A stretch of DNA of 64,000 nucleotides. Source: JAZNQL01 sp045531205 (lineage in GTDB: Bacteria; Bacillota; Clostridia; UMGS1883; UMGS1540). This document shows, piece by piece, positions 1 through 6,728 of the stretch; position 1 is the stretch's first letter, and each line of letters begins with the position of its first letter. The position numbers and the translations under genes are program-made. The stretch is from assembly GCA_045531205.1 (NCBI GenBank), contig JAZSDN010000018.1, positions 1 to 64,000 of the forward strand, read 5' to 3'. A model generated the notes under the pieces. It was given only the letters and a program-made list of their open reading frames with translations. It searched no databases and was not told the DNA's origin.

Positions 1-30
1 AGGGCAACAATGTGATATAATTTTTACCAT
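1..30 (-). CDS. 5' end of an unidentified minus-strand gene (cut by window edge)
   Basis: Only the first ten codons are present (M-V-K-I-I-S-H-C-C-P), running off the left edge. It is accepted as a real start because the minus strand shows an AAAGGAG-type ribosome binding site about ten bases upstream of the ATG and a near-consensus promoter further up (89-117). The start, with a beta-strand followed by adjacent cysteines and a proline, resembles small glutaredoxin-like proteins, but ten residues cannot decide this. It is divergent from the P-loop/Asp23-like gene at 166. Confidence 0.6.
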   Translation of the reverse strand, partial: MVKIISHCCP

Positions 31-88
31 GAGATCTTGTTCTCCTTTCTCTGATTTTCAGGGAGGTAATTGGTTTTGTGGTGAAACT

Positions 89-117
89 ATTATACCATAA
101 GGAGTTCAAGGTCTCAA
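89..117 (-). promoter_or_regulatory. SigmaA-type promoter for the left-edge minus-strand gene
   Basis: On the minus strand a -35 box TTGAGA (112-117) is followed by a 17-base spacer and a perfect -10 box TATAAT (89-94). Transcription would start near 82 and give a leader of about 50 bases before the ATG at 30. Confidence 0.7.
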
Positions 118-165
118 TTTTCATTTAACTTAACAAAACGTTATCCTTTAAAAGGAGATTTTATA

Positions 166-999
166 ATGAGAGTAGTAGGCTTTGTGGGCCCTTCGGGTAC
201 GGGAAAAAGCTTCAGGGCAATGAATGTTGCACGTAAAAATAAATTGCAGTATGTTATTGATGACGGACTTTTGATATGCGATAACCGCATTGTTGCGGGA
301 CATTCTGCAAAAAAAGAGCATAGCAAGCTTGAAGCTGTAATTGCAGCTTTGTTTTTGCGGGAGCCACGTGCTGAAGAAATGAAAGAAGCTATAGAAAAAA
401 ACTCGCCCGAAAGTATTCTTATTTTGGGAACAAGCGAAAAAATGGTACACCGCATAGCCGAAAATTTAGGGTTGCCAAAGGTTGAAAGCTTTATAAATAT
501 TACCGATGTTGCAAGCGAAAAAGAAATTTTGCAGGCAAGCGAATCAAGAAATCAGGAAGGAAAGCATGTAATACCTGTACCTACTTTTGAGATAAGACAG
601 GACTTTTCCGGATATTTTGTTGAAGCTTTAAGAACACTTGGTATTACCAAAAGAAATACTGAAAAAAGTATAGTTCGTCCCACATTTTCTTATCTTGGTG
701 ATTACAATATATCAAAAAAAGTATTGGTTGATATATCAAAATATGAAGCTGGGCGTGTACGTGGTGTAGGAGAGGTAAGCTCGTGCATTGTTATAAATAT
801 GCGTGACGGAATAGAAATTTATATTGAACTTTCTATGAAGTACGGAATAAATATAACAAAATGCTCCGACAAAGTAATAAAATCAGTTGCAAACGCCATC
901 GAAAACTATACAAACATAAACGTAAGAAAAGTAAATGTAAATGTAAAAAAACTTATAGTTGAGAAGGATTGGATTCCTAAATTCAGCCTTAACAAGTAA
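166..999 (+). CDS. P-loop NTPase with C-terminal Asp23/Gls24-like domain
   Basis: The 277-residue protein begins with a beta-strand and a clear Walker A motif, GPSGTGKS, at residues 8-15. About 195-265 looks like an Asp23/Gls24 (alkaline shock) domain: a V-R-G-V-G-E-V entry, alternating strands with I-Y-I-E-L, and a repeated V-N-V-N-V-K strand near the end. Asp23-family proteins are usually small, stand-alone and linked to the envelope; here the domain is fused to a nucleotide-binding module. The start is fixed by AAGGAG at 152-157 just before ATG 166. No catalytic partner is recognisable and the substrate is unknown. The gene is transcribed away from the left-edge gene. Cytoplasmic, as no signal peptide or membrane segment is seen. 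Function is inferred only at the domain level. Confidence 0.75.
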   Translation: MRVVGFVGPSGTGKSFRAMNVARKNKLQYVIDDGLLICDNRIVAGHSAKKEHSKLEAVIAALFLREPRAEEMKEAIEKNSPESILILGTSEKMVHRIAENLGLPKVESFINITDVASEKEILQASESRNQEGKHVIPVPTFEIRQDFSGYFVEALRTLGITKRNTEKSIVRPTFSYLGDYNISKKVLVDISKYEAGRVRGVGEVSSCIVINMRDGIEIYIELSMKYGINITKCSDKVIKSVANAIENYTNINVRKVNVNVKKLIVEKDWIPKFSLNK

Positions 1000-1001
1000 C
1001 G

Positions 1002-1037
1002 CTAAAGAGGTCGATGTGGTTTCACATTGACCTTTAG
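1002..1037 (+). other. Intergenic hairpin between the P-loop/Asp23 gene and trmO
   Basis: The sequence CTAAAG-GGTC-ATGTG (with two small interruptions) at 1002-1018 pairs with CACATTGACCTTTAG at 1023-1037 around a four-base loop. It lies immediately after the stop codon at 999 and before the trmO start. No clear T-run follows (TTAAATTGGG), so it is a weak terminator at best. It may instead stabilise the upstream mRNA. Confidence 0.5.
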
Positions 1038-1054
1038 TTAAATTGGGTGTTTAT

Positions 1055-1729
1055 ATGAAAATAGTTGCAAGAATATATAATGATTTTAAAACAAAATTTG
1101 CAGTTCCAAGACAAAGCGGGTTATCTGGAAATTTGGAGTCTAAAATAATATTTGAAAAAGATTTTCGTGACCCTGACTTTGTACAGGGGATAGAAAACTT
1201 TTCACACCTATGGCTTATATGGGGCTTTTCTGAAAATAAAGGAGAAACCAAAAGTCCTAAAGTACGTCCCCCAAGGCTTGGCGGAAACACATCGGTCGGT
1301 GTCTTTGCAACACGCTCACCATACAGACCAAACCCCATAGGCCTTTCGTCTGTAAAGCTTATAAGAACAGAAATTTCGGATACTTTGGGCACTGTGCTTT
1401 ATGTTACGGGAGCCGATATGGTAAATAATACACCGATATATGATATAAAGCCATATCTTGCTTATACTGACAGTCATCCCGACGCAAAAGGCGGGTTTGC
1501 TGATGAATTTGCAAATTATAAGTTAGAGGTTATATTCCCACAGGATTTGCTTAAAAAAATACCTGTAGAAAAGCAAGATGCCTTAATAAAAATTCTCTCT
1601 CAAGACCCACGCCCATCATATCAGAATGACGAGGAAAGAAGTTATGGATTTTTATTTTCGGAATTTGAGATAAGATTTGTTGTGAAAGACAAAATCCTCA
1701 CAGTTATAAATGTTGAATTAAACACTTGA
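1055..1729 (+). CDS. trmO: tRNA (N6-threonylcarbamoyladenosine37-N6)-methyltransferase TrmO
   Basis: A TsaA/YaeB/VirR-family protein of 224 residues. The SAM-binding beta-barrel signature is present as two conserved blocks: R-Q-S-G-L near the N terminus, and the stretch reading R-P-P-R-L-G-G-N-T then V-G-V-F-A-T-R-S-P-Y-R-P-N-P-I-G. In Escherichia coli this family uses S-adenosylmethionine to N6-methylate ct6A/t6A at position 37 of threonine tRNA. The C-terminal part, with S-Y-G-F near its end, also fits the family. An in-frame TTG lies at 1043, but ATG 1055 is the more likely start, although no strong ribosome binding site is visible for either. The stop codon overlaps the -35 box of the cysK promoter. 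Confidence 0.85.
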   Translation: MKIVARIYNDFKTKFAVPRQSGLSGNLESKIIFEKDFRDPDFVQGIENFSHLWLIWGFSENKGETKSPKVRPPRLGGNTSVGVFATRSPYRPNPIGLSSVKLIRTEISDTLGTVLYVTGADMVNNTPIYDIKPYLAYTDSHPDAKGGFADEFANYKLEVIFPQDLLKKIPVEKQDALIKILSQDPRPSYQNDEERSYGFLFSEFEIRFVVKDKILTVINVELNT

Positions 1730-1754
1730 CAAAAATAATAAGAATAATTATACT
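1726..1754 (+). promoter_or_regulatory. Consensus sigmaA promoter for cysK
   Basis: A perfect TTGACA (1726-1731), a 17-base AT-rich spacer and TATACT (1749-1754). The -35 hexamer overlaps the trmO stop codon (TGA at 1727-1729). The leader of about 25 bases carries GCGGAGG just before the ATG at 1787. I recognised no CymR operator or T-box in this short leader. Confidence 0.85.
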
Positions 1755-1786
1755 TTTTAATTATACGAATTGCGGAGGCAAGTTTA

Positions 1787-2716
1787 ATGAATGTATTTAA
1801 ATCGGTAGAAGAGCTTATAGGAAAAACCCCTTTAATGGAGCTTACAAAAATAAAAGAAGAAAACAATCTTTGTGCCAATATATTTGCAAAGCTTGAATAT
1901 TTTAACCCTGCAGGAAGTGTAAAAGACAGGGTTGGTTATGCAATGATAGAAAAGGCGGAAAAGATAGGAAAAATAAAAGAGGGTACTGTAATTATAGAGC
2001 CTACAAGCGGAAATACAGGGGTAGGTCTTGCCGCAGTTGCGGCAAATAGAGGCTACAAGGTTATAATTGTAATGCCTGATAATATGAGTATGGAAAGAAG
2101 ACTGCTTTTATCAGCATACGGAGCAGAGCTTATCCTGACAGATGCATCCCTTGGCATGAAAGGGGCTATTAAAAAAGCAGAAGAGCTAGCAAAAGAATAT
2201 CCTTCAAGCTTTATACCTTCGCAGTTTGATAATCCCGATAATGCAAAGATACATTTTGAAACTACAGGCCCCGAAATTTATGAAGATACCGATGGCAAGG
2301 TTGACATATTTGTTTGCGGCGTTGGAACAGGCGGAACAATAACAGGGGTAGGCAAATATTTAAAATCAAAAAATAAAAATATAAAAGTAATAGCCGTAGA
2401 GCCTGCAAACTCCCCATTTTTATCGGAAGGCAGAGCAGGAGCCCACGGATTACAGGGTATAGGGGCAGGCTTTGTGCCCAAGGTTTTGGATACCTCTGTT
2501 TATGATGAAATAATAACTGTTTTTGAGGAAGATGCTTTTAAAACGGGTAGAGAGCTTGTACAAAAGCAGGGGATTTTATGCGGAATCTCATCGGGCGCAG
2601 CACTTTATGCTGCAAAACAAGTGGCAAAAAGAGAAGAAAACAAAGGAAAGAACATAGTGGTATTATTGCCCGATACAGGGGAACGATATCTTTCAACAGA
2701 TATGTTCAGGAGGTAA
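1787..2716 (+). CDS. cysK: Cysteine synthase (O-acetylserine sulfhydrylase A)
   Basis: A 309-residue fold-type II PLP enzyme that makes L-cysteine from O-acetylserine and sulfide. The Schiff-base lysine is Lys46 in the N-P-A-G-S-V-K-D-R motif. The substrate loop T-S-G-N-T-G follows at about residues 70-75, the phosphate-binding G-T-G-G-T loop is near 176-180, and the C-terminal S-S-G-A motif is intact. Length is typical for the family. GGAGG precedes the ATG by eight bases and the gene has its own strong promoter. The next gene, a B6-vitamer kinase, starts five bases downstream. Co-expression is plausible because CysK depends on pyridoxal phosphate, but that link is my inference. Confidence 0.95.
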   Translation: MNVFKSVEELIGKTPLMELTKIKEENNLCANIFAKLEYFNPAGSVKDRVGYAMIEKAEKIGKIKEGTVIIEPTSGNTGVGLAAVAANRGYKVIIVMPDNMSMERRLLLSAYGAELILTDASLGMKGAIKKAEELAKEYPSSFIPSQFDNPDNAKIHFETTGPEIYEDTDGKVDIFVCGVGTGGTITGVGKYLKSKNKNIKVIAVEPANSPFLSEGRAGAHGLQGIGAGFVPKVLDTSVYDEIITVFEEDAFKTGRELVQKQGILCGISSGAALYAAKQVAKREENKGKNIVVLLPDTGERYLSTDMFRR

Positions 2717-2721
2717 ACAAA

Positions 2722-3549
2722 ATGGAAAAAAGAGTATTAACAATTCAGGATATATCCTGTGTGGGACAGTGTTCGCTTACAGTGGCACTTCCTATAATAT
2801 CAGCATGTGGACTTGAAACGGCGGTTATTCCTTCATCGGTTCTTTCTACTCATACGGGTGGATTTGAAGGGTTTACTTTCCGTGATTTAACAGATGATAT
2901 GCCTAAAATAGAACAGCACTGGCAAAAAGAAAATATAAAGTTTGACGCTGTTTATACAGGTTATGTAAGCGAAAGTCAGATAGACCATATCATTCATATA
3001 ATGAGTACCTGCTTAAATGAAAACGGCTTAAAAATTGTTGACCCTGCTATGGCTGATAACGGAAAGCTATATACGGGCTTTGCACCTGATTTTCCACAGA
3101 AAATGAGAAAGCTTTGTAAAAATGCAGATTATCTTTTGCCCAATATTACAGAAGCGGCATTTTTGACAGGCGAAGAATGTATTCTTTCGGGTTATGGAAA
3201 AAACTATATAGAAAATCTGTTGAAAAAATTACATAGTCTTGGGGCAAAGAATGTTATTTTAACAGGCGTATCGTTTGATGATAAGTCTTTGGGTTTTGCA
3301 AGCTATGACGGAGAAAAAATATATTATTATTTTAATGATAAGATATCAAGAATGTCTCACGGAACGGGAGATGTTTATGCATCATCCTTTGTGGGGGCTC
3401 TTATAAGAGGATTTTCGATGAATGAGTCTGCAGAAATTGCGGCAGATTTTGTATGTGAAAGCATTTTAGCAACAGAAGAAGAACATTGGTATGGTGTTCG
3501 TTTTGAAAAGGCATTGCCATATCTTATAGAAAGATTAAACCAAAAATAA
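2722..3549 (+). CDS. Pyridoxamine/pyridoxal kinase (ribokinase superfamily)
   Basis: A 275-residue PdxK/PdxY-like kinase that would phosphorylate B6 vitamers for PLP salvage. Family features are the N-terminal Q-D-I-S-C-V-G motif, the S-V-L-S-T-H-T-G-G region, D-P-A-M-A-D-N-G in the middle, and the anion-hole/catalytic motif S-H-G-T-G-D-V-Y-A, whose Asp217 is the expected base. The reading frame is open further upstream inside cysK, but the true start is ATG 2722, preceded by CAGGAGG at 2707-2713. It sits in an operon with cysK (five-base gap) and overlaps the next gene by one base (TAATG). Which vitamer it prefers cannot be told from sequence. Confidence 0.85.
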   Translation: MEKRVLTIQDISCVGQCSLTVALPIISACGLETAVIPSSVLSTHTGGFEGFTFRDLTDDMPKIEQHWQKENIKFDAVYTGYVSESQIDHIIHIMSTCLNENGLKIVDPAMADNGKLYTGFAPDFPQKMRKLCKNADYLLPNITEAAFLTGEECILSGYGKNYIENLLKKLHSLGAKNVILTGVSFDDKSLGFASYDGEKIYYYFNDKISRMSHGTGDVYASSFVGALIRGFSMNESAEIAADFVCESILATEEEHWYGVRFEKALPYLIERLNQK

Positions 3550-4436
3550 TGAGTGTTTTAAGTTTTAGGGATTGTGTTGCCTGCCCGAGAAAATGCCATG
3601 TAAACAGACTTTTAGGTGAAAAGGGATTTTGCGGTGCATCTGCTACAGTAAAAATAGGTCGTTATGGTTTGCACGTTTGGGAAGAACCCTGCATTTCAGG
3701 AACTAACGGTTCGGGAACAGTATTTTTTTCGCACTGTAATATGAAATGTATTTTTTGCCAGAACTTTAAAATAAGTACACAGGAAAGCGGCAAAGAGATA
3801 AGCGAAAAAGAGCTTGCCGATATATTTTTAGAGCTTCAGAATATGGGCGCTCACAACATAAATCTTGTAACACCTACTCATTTTGTACATTCAATAATCA
3901 AAGCTCTTGATATGGCAAAATGCAACGGGCTTAAAATTCCTGTAATTTATAATACGAGCGGATATGAAGATACAGAAGTTTTGCGTGCATTAAACGGATA
4001 TATTGATTTATATATGCCCGACTTTAAATACTGGAGAAATGATTTTGCAAAGCAATATTCACTCTCGCCTGATTATCCCGATATTGTAAAAAAAGCAATA
4101 GATGAAATGGCAAAACAAGTTTTGCCAATGAAATTTGACGGCGATATTATGACACGGGGAATTATAGTAAGACATTTACTCTTGCCGGGTCATTTATATG
4201 ATGCAAGAAAAATTGTTGAATATCTTTATAATACTTATGAAGACTCAATTTATATAAGCCTTATGAGCCAATATACACCCCTTCCGCAGGTGGCAGAGCA
4301 TCCTACACTTAAAAACAAAGTAAGAAAAGAAGAATATGAATCGTTATGCAATTTTGCATTAAAGCTTGGAATAAAAAATGCCTTTACACAGGAAGGCGAA
4401 AGCGCAGAAGAAAGTTTTATACCTGATTTTTACTAA
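3549..4436 (+). CDS. PflA-like radical SAM protein (COG1313 type)
   Basis: A 295-residue radical S-adenosylmethionine protein. The [4Fe-4S] cluster motif CxxxCxxC is at Cys63, Cys67 and Cys70 (C-N-M-K-C-I-F-C). A second cysteine group at residues 9, 12, 16 and 28 precedes it, as in the COG1313 family often labelled putative pyruvate formate-lyase activating enzyme. The true substrate of this family is not established, and no glycyl radical enzyme lies nearby, so I would not call it a PFL activase. It overlaps the stop codon of the B6 kinase gene by one base and is closed by a strong terminator one base after its stop. Confidence 0.8.
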   Translation: MSVLSFRDCVACPRKCHVNRLLGEKGFCGASATVKIGRYGLHVWEEPCISGTNGSGTVFFSHCNMKCIFCQNFKISTQESGKEISEKELADIFLELQNMGAHNINLVTPTHFVHSIIKALDMAKCNGLKIPVIYNTSGYEDTEVLRALNGYIDLYMPDFKYWRNDFAKQYSLSPDYPDIVKKAIDEMAKQVLPMKFDGDIMTRGIIVRHLLLPGHLYDARKIVEYLYNTYEDSIYISLMSQYTPLPQVAEHPTLKNKVRKEEYESLCNFALKLGIKNAFTQEGESAEESFIPDFY

Positions 4437-4467
4437 AAAAGACCGGACGATTTTCGTCCGGTCTTTT
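4437..4467. terminator. Bidirectional intrinsic terminator
   Basis: A perfect 14-base-pair stem (AAAAGACCGGACGA paired with TCGTCCGGTCTTTT) with a three-base loop, having an A-run on one side and a T-run on the other. It serves the converging radical SAM gene (+) and TM2 gene (-). Confidence 0.9.
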
Positions 4468-4477
4468 ATGTATGAAG

Positions 4478-4867
4478 TCAATCTTTTAAAGGATTACCAT
4501 CTGCATCTTTGTCAATATTTCCACAAAGAATTAAAATACCTTCAATAAAGCCCCAAATACTGCCTATTCCAAAACAGAAGTTAAGAATAATTTGCGCAAT
4601 GGCTTTACCTGTGTACCCTAAATAAAAATTGTGAACACCAAATCCGCCAAGAAAAACACCAAGCAAACCTGCTGCGAGTTTTGATTTTGCGTTAGCAGGA
4701 ACAGGCTTTGCAAGCACAACTCCGCAGTTTGCGCATAGTGTAGCGTGAGGATTTGTAGGGCTTGAACAGTTCTGACAGAAGTTTGTGCCCTGTCCTGCCG
4801 GAACACCGCACTTCACACATATTACGGCATTTGGATCCATTTGATAATTACAGTTTCTGCAATACAT
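4478..4867 (-). CDS. Double zinc-ribbon TM2-domain membrane protein
   Basis: A 129-residue protein with two treble-clef/zinc-ribbon knuckle pairs at the N terminus (Cys3, 6, 17, 20 and Cys31, 34, 45, 48) followed by a TM2 domain at about 62-115: two hydrophobic helices joined by a short polar turn, preceded by the G-G-F-G-V-H-N-F-Y-L-G signature. TM2 proteins are common small membrane proteins of unknown molecular role. AAGGAGG directly precedes the ATG and abuts the stop codon of the DUF2752 gene upstream, so the two are very likely co-transcribed. Confidence 0.85.
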   Translation of the reverse strand: MYCRNCNYQMDPNAVICVKCGVPAGQGTNFCQNCSSPTNPHATLCANCGVVLAKPVPANAKSKLAAGLLGVFLGGFGVHNFYLGYTGKAIAQIILNFCFGIGSIWGFIEGILILCGNIDKDADGNPLKD

Positions 4868-4879
4868 AAAAAAACCTCC

Positions 4880-5218
4880 TTATATTAAAACGAAAATATA
4901 ATTTATTATAAAACCTGTTGCAATTAAAATTAAAATAAAATAGTTTAAAAAAGTGTTTTTAAAAAGTTTCCCTTTAAAAAGTATAAATAACAGAATTAAA
5001 GGGACAGACCAGAACATACAATGAAAAGAGAATGCATTCTTTATTTCGCCGCGAAAGAGAGAAACAAATGCACGGGTCATACCGCAACCGGGGCAGGGAA
5101 TATGGAAAAAATATCTGAAAACACATCCGATTTTGGTAACATCTAAAATTATCATACAAAAAATGATGATAAAAATTACTGTAAAAAATGTTTTAAAATC
5201 ACAATTTTTGAATTTCAT
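4880..5218 (-). CDS. DUF2752 small membrane protein
   Basis: A 112-residue protein with the DUF2752 hallmark P-C-P-G-C-G-M-T-R-A between its first and second hydrophobic segments, and about three predicted membrane helices. DUF2752 function is unknown; it often travels with TM2 proteins, as here. The frame is open back to a TTG at 5248, but that codon lies inside the promoter spacer, so ATG 5218 is chosen. That ATG falls seven bases after the -10 box and has no ribosome binding site, implying a leaderless or nearly leaderless mRNA. Confidence 0.8.
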   Translation of the reverse strand: MKFKNCDFKTFFTVIFIIIFCMIILDVTKIGCVFRYFFHIPCPGCGMTRAFVSLFRGEIKNAFSFHCMFWSVPLILLFILFKGKLFKNTFLNYFILILIATGFIINYIFVLI

Positions 5219-5224
5219 ATTAAA

Positions 5225-5253
5225 ATTATAACATTCAAAAAGTGCCAAGTCAA
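5225..5253 (-). promoter_or_regulatory. Consensus promoter driving a leaderless DUF2752-TM2 transcript
   Basis: On the minus strand: TTGACT (5248-5253), a 17-base spacer, TATAAT (5225-5230). The first base of the ATG at 5218 is the seventh base after the -10 box, where sigmaA transcription normally starts. Confidence 0.75.
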
Positions 5254-5355
5254 CAAAAAATATGTTACAAATTAGAATAAAAGGCAGAAAAAAGTGAAAA
5301 AAACAAAAAAATTATAAATAAATTAAAAATAATTGTAGATTTTTTAGTTTTTTCG

Positions 5356-5364
5356 TGGTATAAT
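5356..5364 (+). promoter_or_regulatory. Extended -10 promoter of the hydrogenase operon
   Basis: TGGTATAAT: a TGn extension (5356-5358) directly before a perfect TATAAT (5359-5364). No good -35 box lies at 17 bases (TAGATT at 5336-5341), which is typical of extended -10 promoters. Transcription should begin around 5371. The region 5254-5355 is extremely AT-rich and holds no open frame of note; I saw no convincing Rex (NAD+/NADH) operator. Confidence 0.75.
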
Positions 5365-5373
5365 GTTTGGTGG

Positions 5374-5451
5374 TGTCATAGGTTTACTGAAAACAGTATA
5401 TTAATCCTGTGACAGGCAAGCTATTAAAAGTTTAACAAGGAGGTTTTGTTA
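5374..5451 (+). promoter_or_regulatory. Structured 5' leader of the hydrogenase operon
   Basis: Two folds are visible by base pairing. The first is a nine-pair outer stem (5374-5382 with 5406-5414, one U-G pair) enclosing a five-pair inner hairpin (5385-5389 with 5394-5398, AAAA loop) and an unpaired TATTAAT strand. The second is a six-pair hairpin, TAACAA (5433-5438) with TTGTTA (5446-5451), whose seven-base loop GGAGGTT is the ribosome binding site and whose last base is the A of the start codon. I do not recognise a known riboswitch class. It could be a regulatory or protein-bound leader, or simply a stabilising structure. Confidence 0.45.
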
Positions 5452-5942
5452 TGGCACAATCAACGATTCCTTTTAAAGGAACAAAGGAACAGGAAGCAGA
5501 GCTTATGGCAGTTATAGAAAGCCATAAGGATATGGACGGTGCGGTAATACCCGTACTCCACAAAGCACAGGAGATTTACGGATATCTTCCCATCGAAGTT
5601 CAGACAATGATAGCTGAAGGTCTTAACGTAAGCCTTGCAGAGGTTTATGGTATAGTAACCTTCTACACACAGTTCTCACTTAACCCCAAAGGAAAATATA
5701 ATATAGCAGTTTGTCTTGGTACAGCTTGTTATGTAAAGGGTTCAGGCGACATAATTAATAAAATAAAAGAAAAACTCGGTATCGATGTTGGTGAATGTAC
5801 ACCCGACGGTAAGTTCTCAATTGAAGCAACACGTTGTATCGGTGCTTGCGGTCTTGCACCCGTTTTAACAGTAAATGACGAAGTTTACGGAAGACTTACC
5901 GTAGACGATGTTGACGATATACTTGCTAAATATATGGATTAA
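5451..5942 (+). CDS. hndA: NuoE-like [2Fe-2S] subunit of NADH-linked [FeFe] hydrogenase
   Basis: A 163-residue NuoE/HndA/HydC-type thioredoxin-fold subunit. The four [2Fe-2S] ligands are Cys88, Cys93, Cys129 and Cys133 (C-L-G-T-A-C and C-I-G-A-C contexts). It would pass electrons between the flavin subunit (10052-11845) and the rest of the hydrogenase. AAGGAGG precedes the ATG, inside a small hairpin loop. It is the first gene of the operon but is separated from its structural partners by seven regulatory-looking genes, as is known for some clostridial hydrogenase loci. Confidence 0.9.
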   Translation: MAQSTIPFKGTKEQEAELMAVIESHKDMDGAVIPVLHKAQEIYGYLPIEVQTMIAEGLNVSLAEVYGIVTFYTQFSLNPKGKYNIAVCLGTACYVKGSGDIINKIKEKLGIDVGECTPDGKFSIEATRCIGACGLAPVLTVNDEVYGRLTVDDVDDILAKYMD

Positions 5943-5954
5943 GGAGCAACCTTT

Positions 5955-6314
5955 ATGTTGTTATCTGATATTAAATCTATTCTTGACGCCGAGGTTTTAA
6001 GCGGAGAAGATAAAGAACAACTCAATAAAAAAGATATTCATACAGCCTGCGGATGCGATCTTATGAGCGATGTTTTAGCCTTTGTAAAGGACCAGTCACT
6101 TTTGCTGACAGGACTTATAAATGCACAGGTAATAAGAACAGCTGAAATGATGGATATTGTAGCAGTTTGTTTTGTAAGAGGAAAAACCCCTACAGAAGAT
6201 GTTATAGAGCTTGCAAAAGAAAAGGATATAACGCTTCTTCGAACAAATTACCCCTTATATGTTGCCTGCGGAATGCTTTATTCTGAAGGATTAAGAGGAC
6301 GTTGCAATGATTAA
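5955..6314 (+). CDS. DRTGG-domain protein (first copy in the hydrogenase operon)
   Basis: A 119-residue protein resembling the stand-alone DRTGG fold: alternating alpha/beta with strands around L-L-L-T-G-L, I-V-A-V-C-F-V and I-T-L-L-R-T. DRTGG domains occur at the N terminus of some CBS and phosphotransacetylase proteins; their role is unclear. It overlaps the next gene by eight bases, showing translational coupling to the RsbW-like ATPase. A related short DRTGG protein is encoded at 8031-8360. Together they bracket the monomeric hydrogenase, suggesting a shared signalling function, which is inference. Confidence 0.7.
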   Translation: MLLSDIKSILDAEVLSGEDKEQLNKKDIHTACGCDLMSDVLAFVKDQSLLLTGLINAQVIRTAEMMDIVAVCFVRGKTPTEDVIELAKEKDITLLRTNYPLYVACGMLYSEGLRGRCND

Positions 6315-6717
6315 AAAGTACGAAATATCCGGAACAGACTTTTCAACCGCAGGTGAGGCTTCAAGCAGTTTTAAGATGATACTTAAAAAGCTTGGTATCG
6401 CACCGGATATCATAAGACGTATTTCTATAGCTATGTATGAAGCTGAAATCAATACCATTATCCATGGCGGAGGCGGAGAATGTGAAGCCTCGATAGAGGG
6501 TAATTGTATCACAGTTATATTCCGTGACCAGGGTCCCGGTATTGCAAACATAGAGCTTGCAATGAAAGAAGGTTTCTCTACAGCAACCGAAAAAATAAGG
6601 GAGCTTGGGTTTGGTGCAGGTATGGGACTGCCAAACATAAAACGTTATACAGATGATTTCAAAATAGATACAGCTATAGGTAGGGGAACTACAGTGACAC
6701 TTGTTATAAATATATGA
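6307..6717 (+). CDS. RsbW-like anti-sigma/GHKL ATPase
   Basis: A 136-residue single-domain GHKL ATPase. The N box is visible as E-A-E-I-N-T-I-I-H-G, the G1 box as D-Q-G-P-G-I and the G2 box as G-F-G-A-G-M-G-L-P. In its family such proteins are serine kinases that bind sigma factors or anti-anti-sigma proteins (RsbW, SpoIIAB). No sigma factor or STAS partner is encoded in this window, so the target is unknown. It lies between a DRTGG gene and the monomeric hydrogenase and is probably part of the redox-sensing module. Confidence 0.8.
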   Translation: MIKKYEISGTDFSTAGEASSSFKMILKKLGIAPDIIRRISIAMYEAEINTIIHGGGGECEASIEGNCITVIFRDQGPGIANIELAMKEGFSTATEKIRELGFGAGMGLPNIKRYTDDFKIDTAIGRGTTVTLVINI

Positions 6718-6728
6718 GGTGATATATA

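Noticed and set aside
2578..2721. Upstream extension of the B6 kinase frame into cysK
   Set aside because: ATG 2722 has a strong ribosome binding site, and the extension adds 48 residues not seen in the family.
5254..5355. Rex (NADH-responsive) operator before the hydrogenase operon
   Set aside because: I looked for a TTGTGAA...TTCACAA-type palindrome and found none; the region is only A/T-rich.
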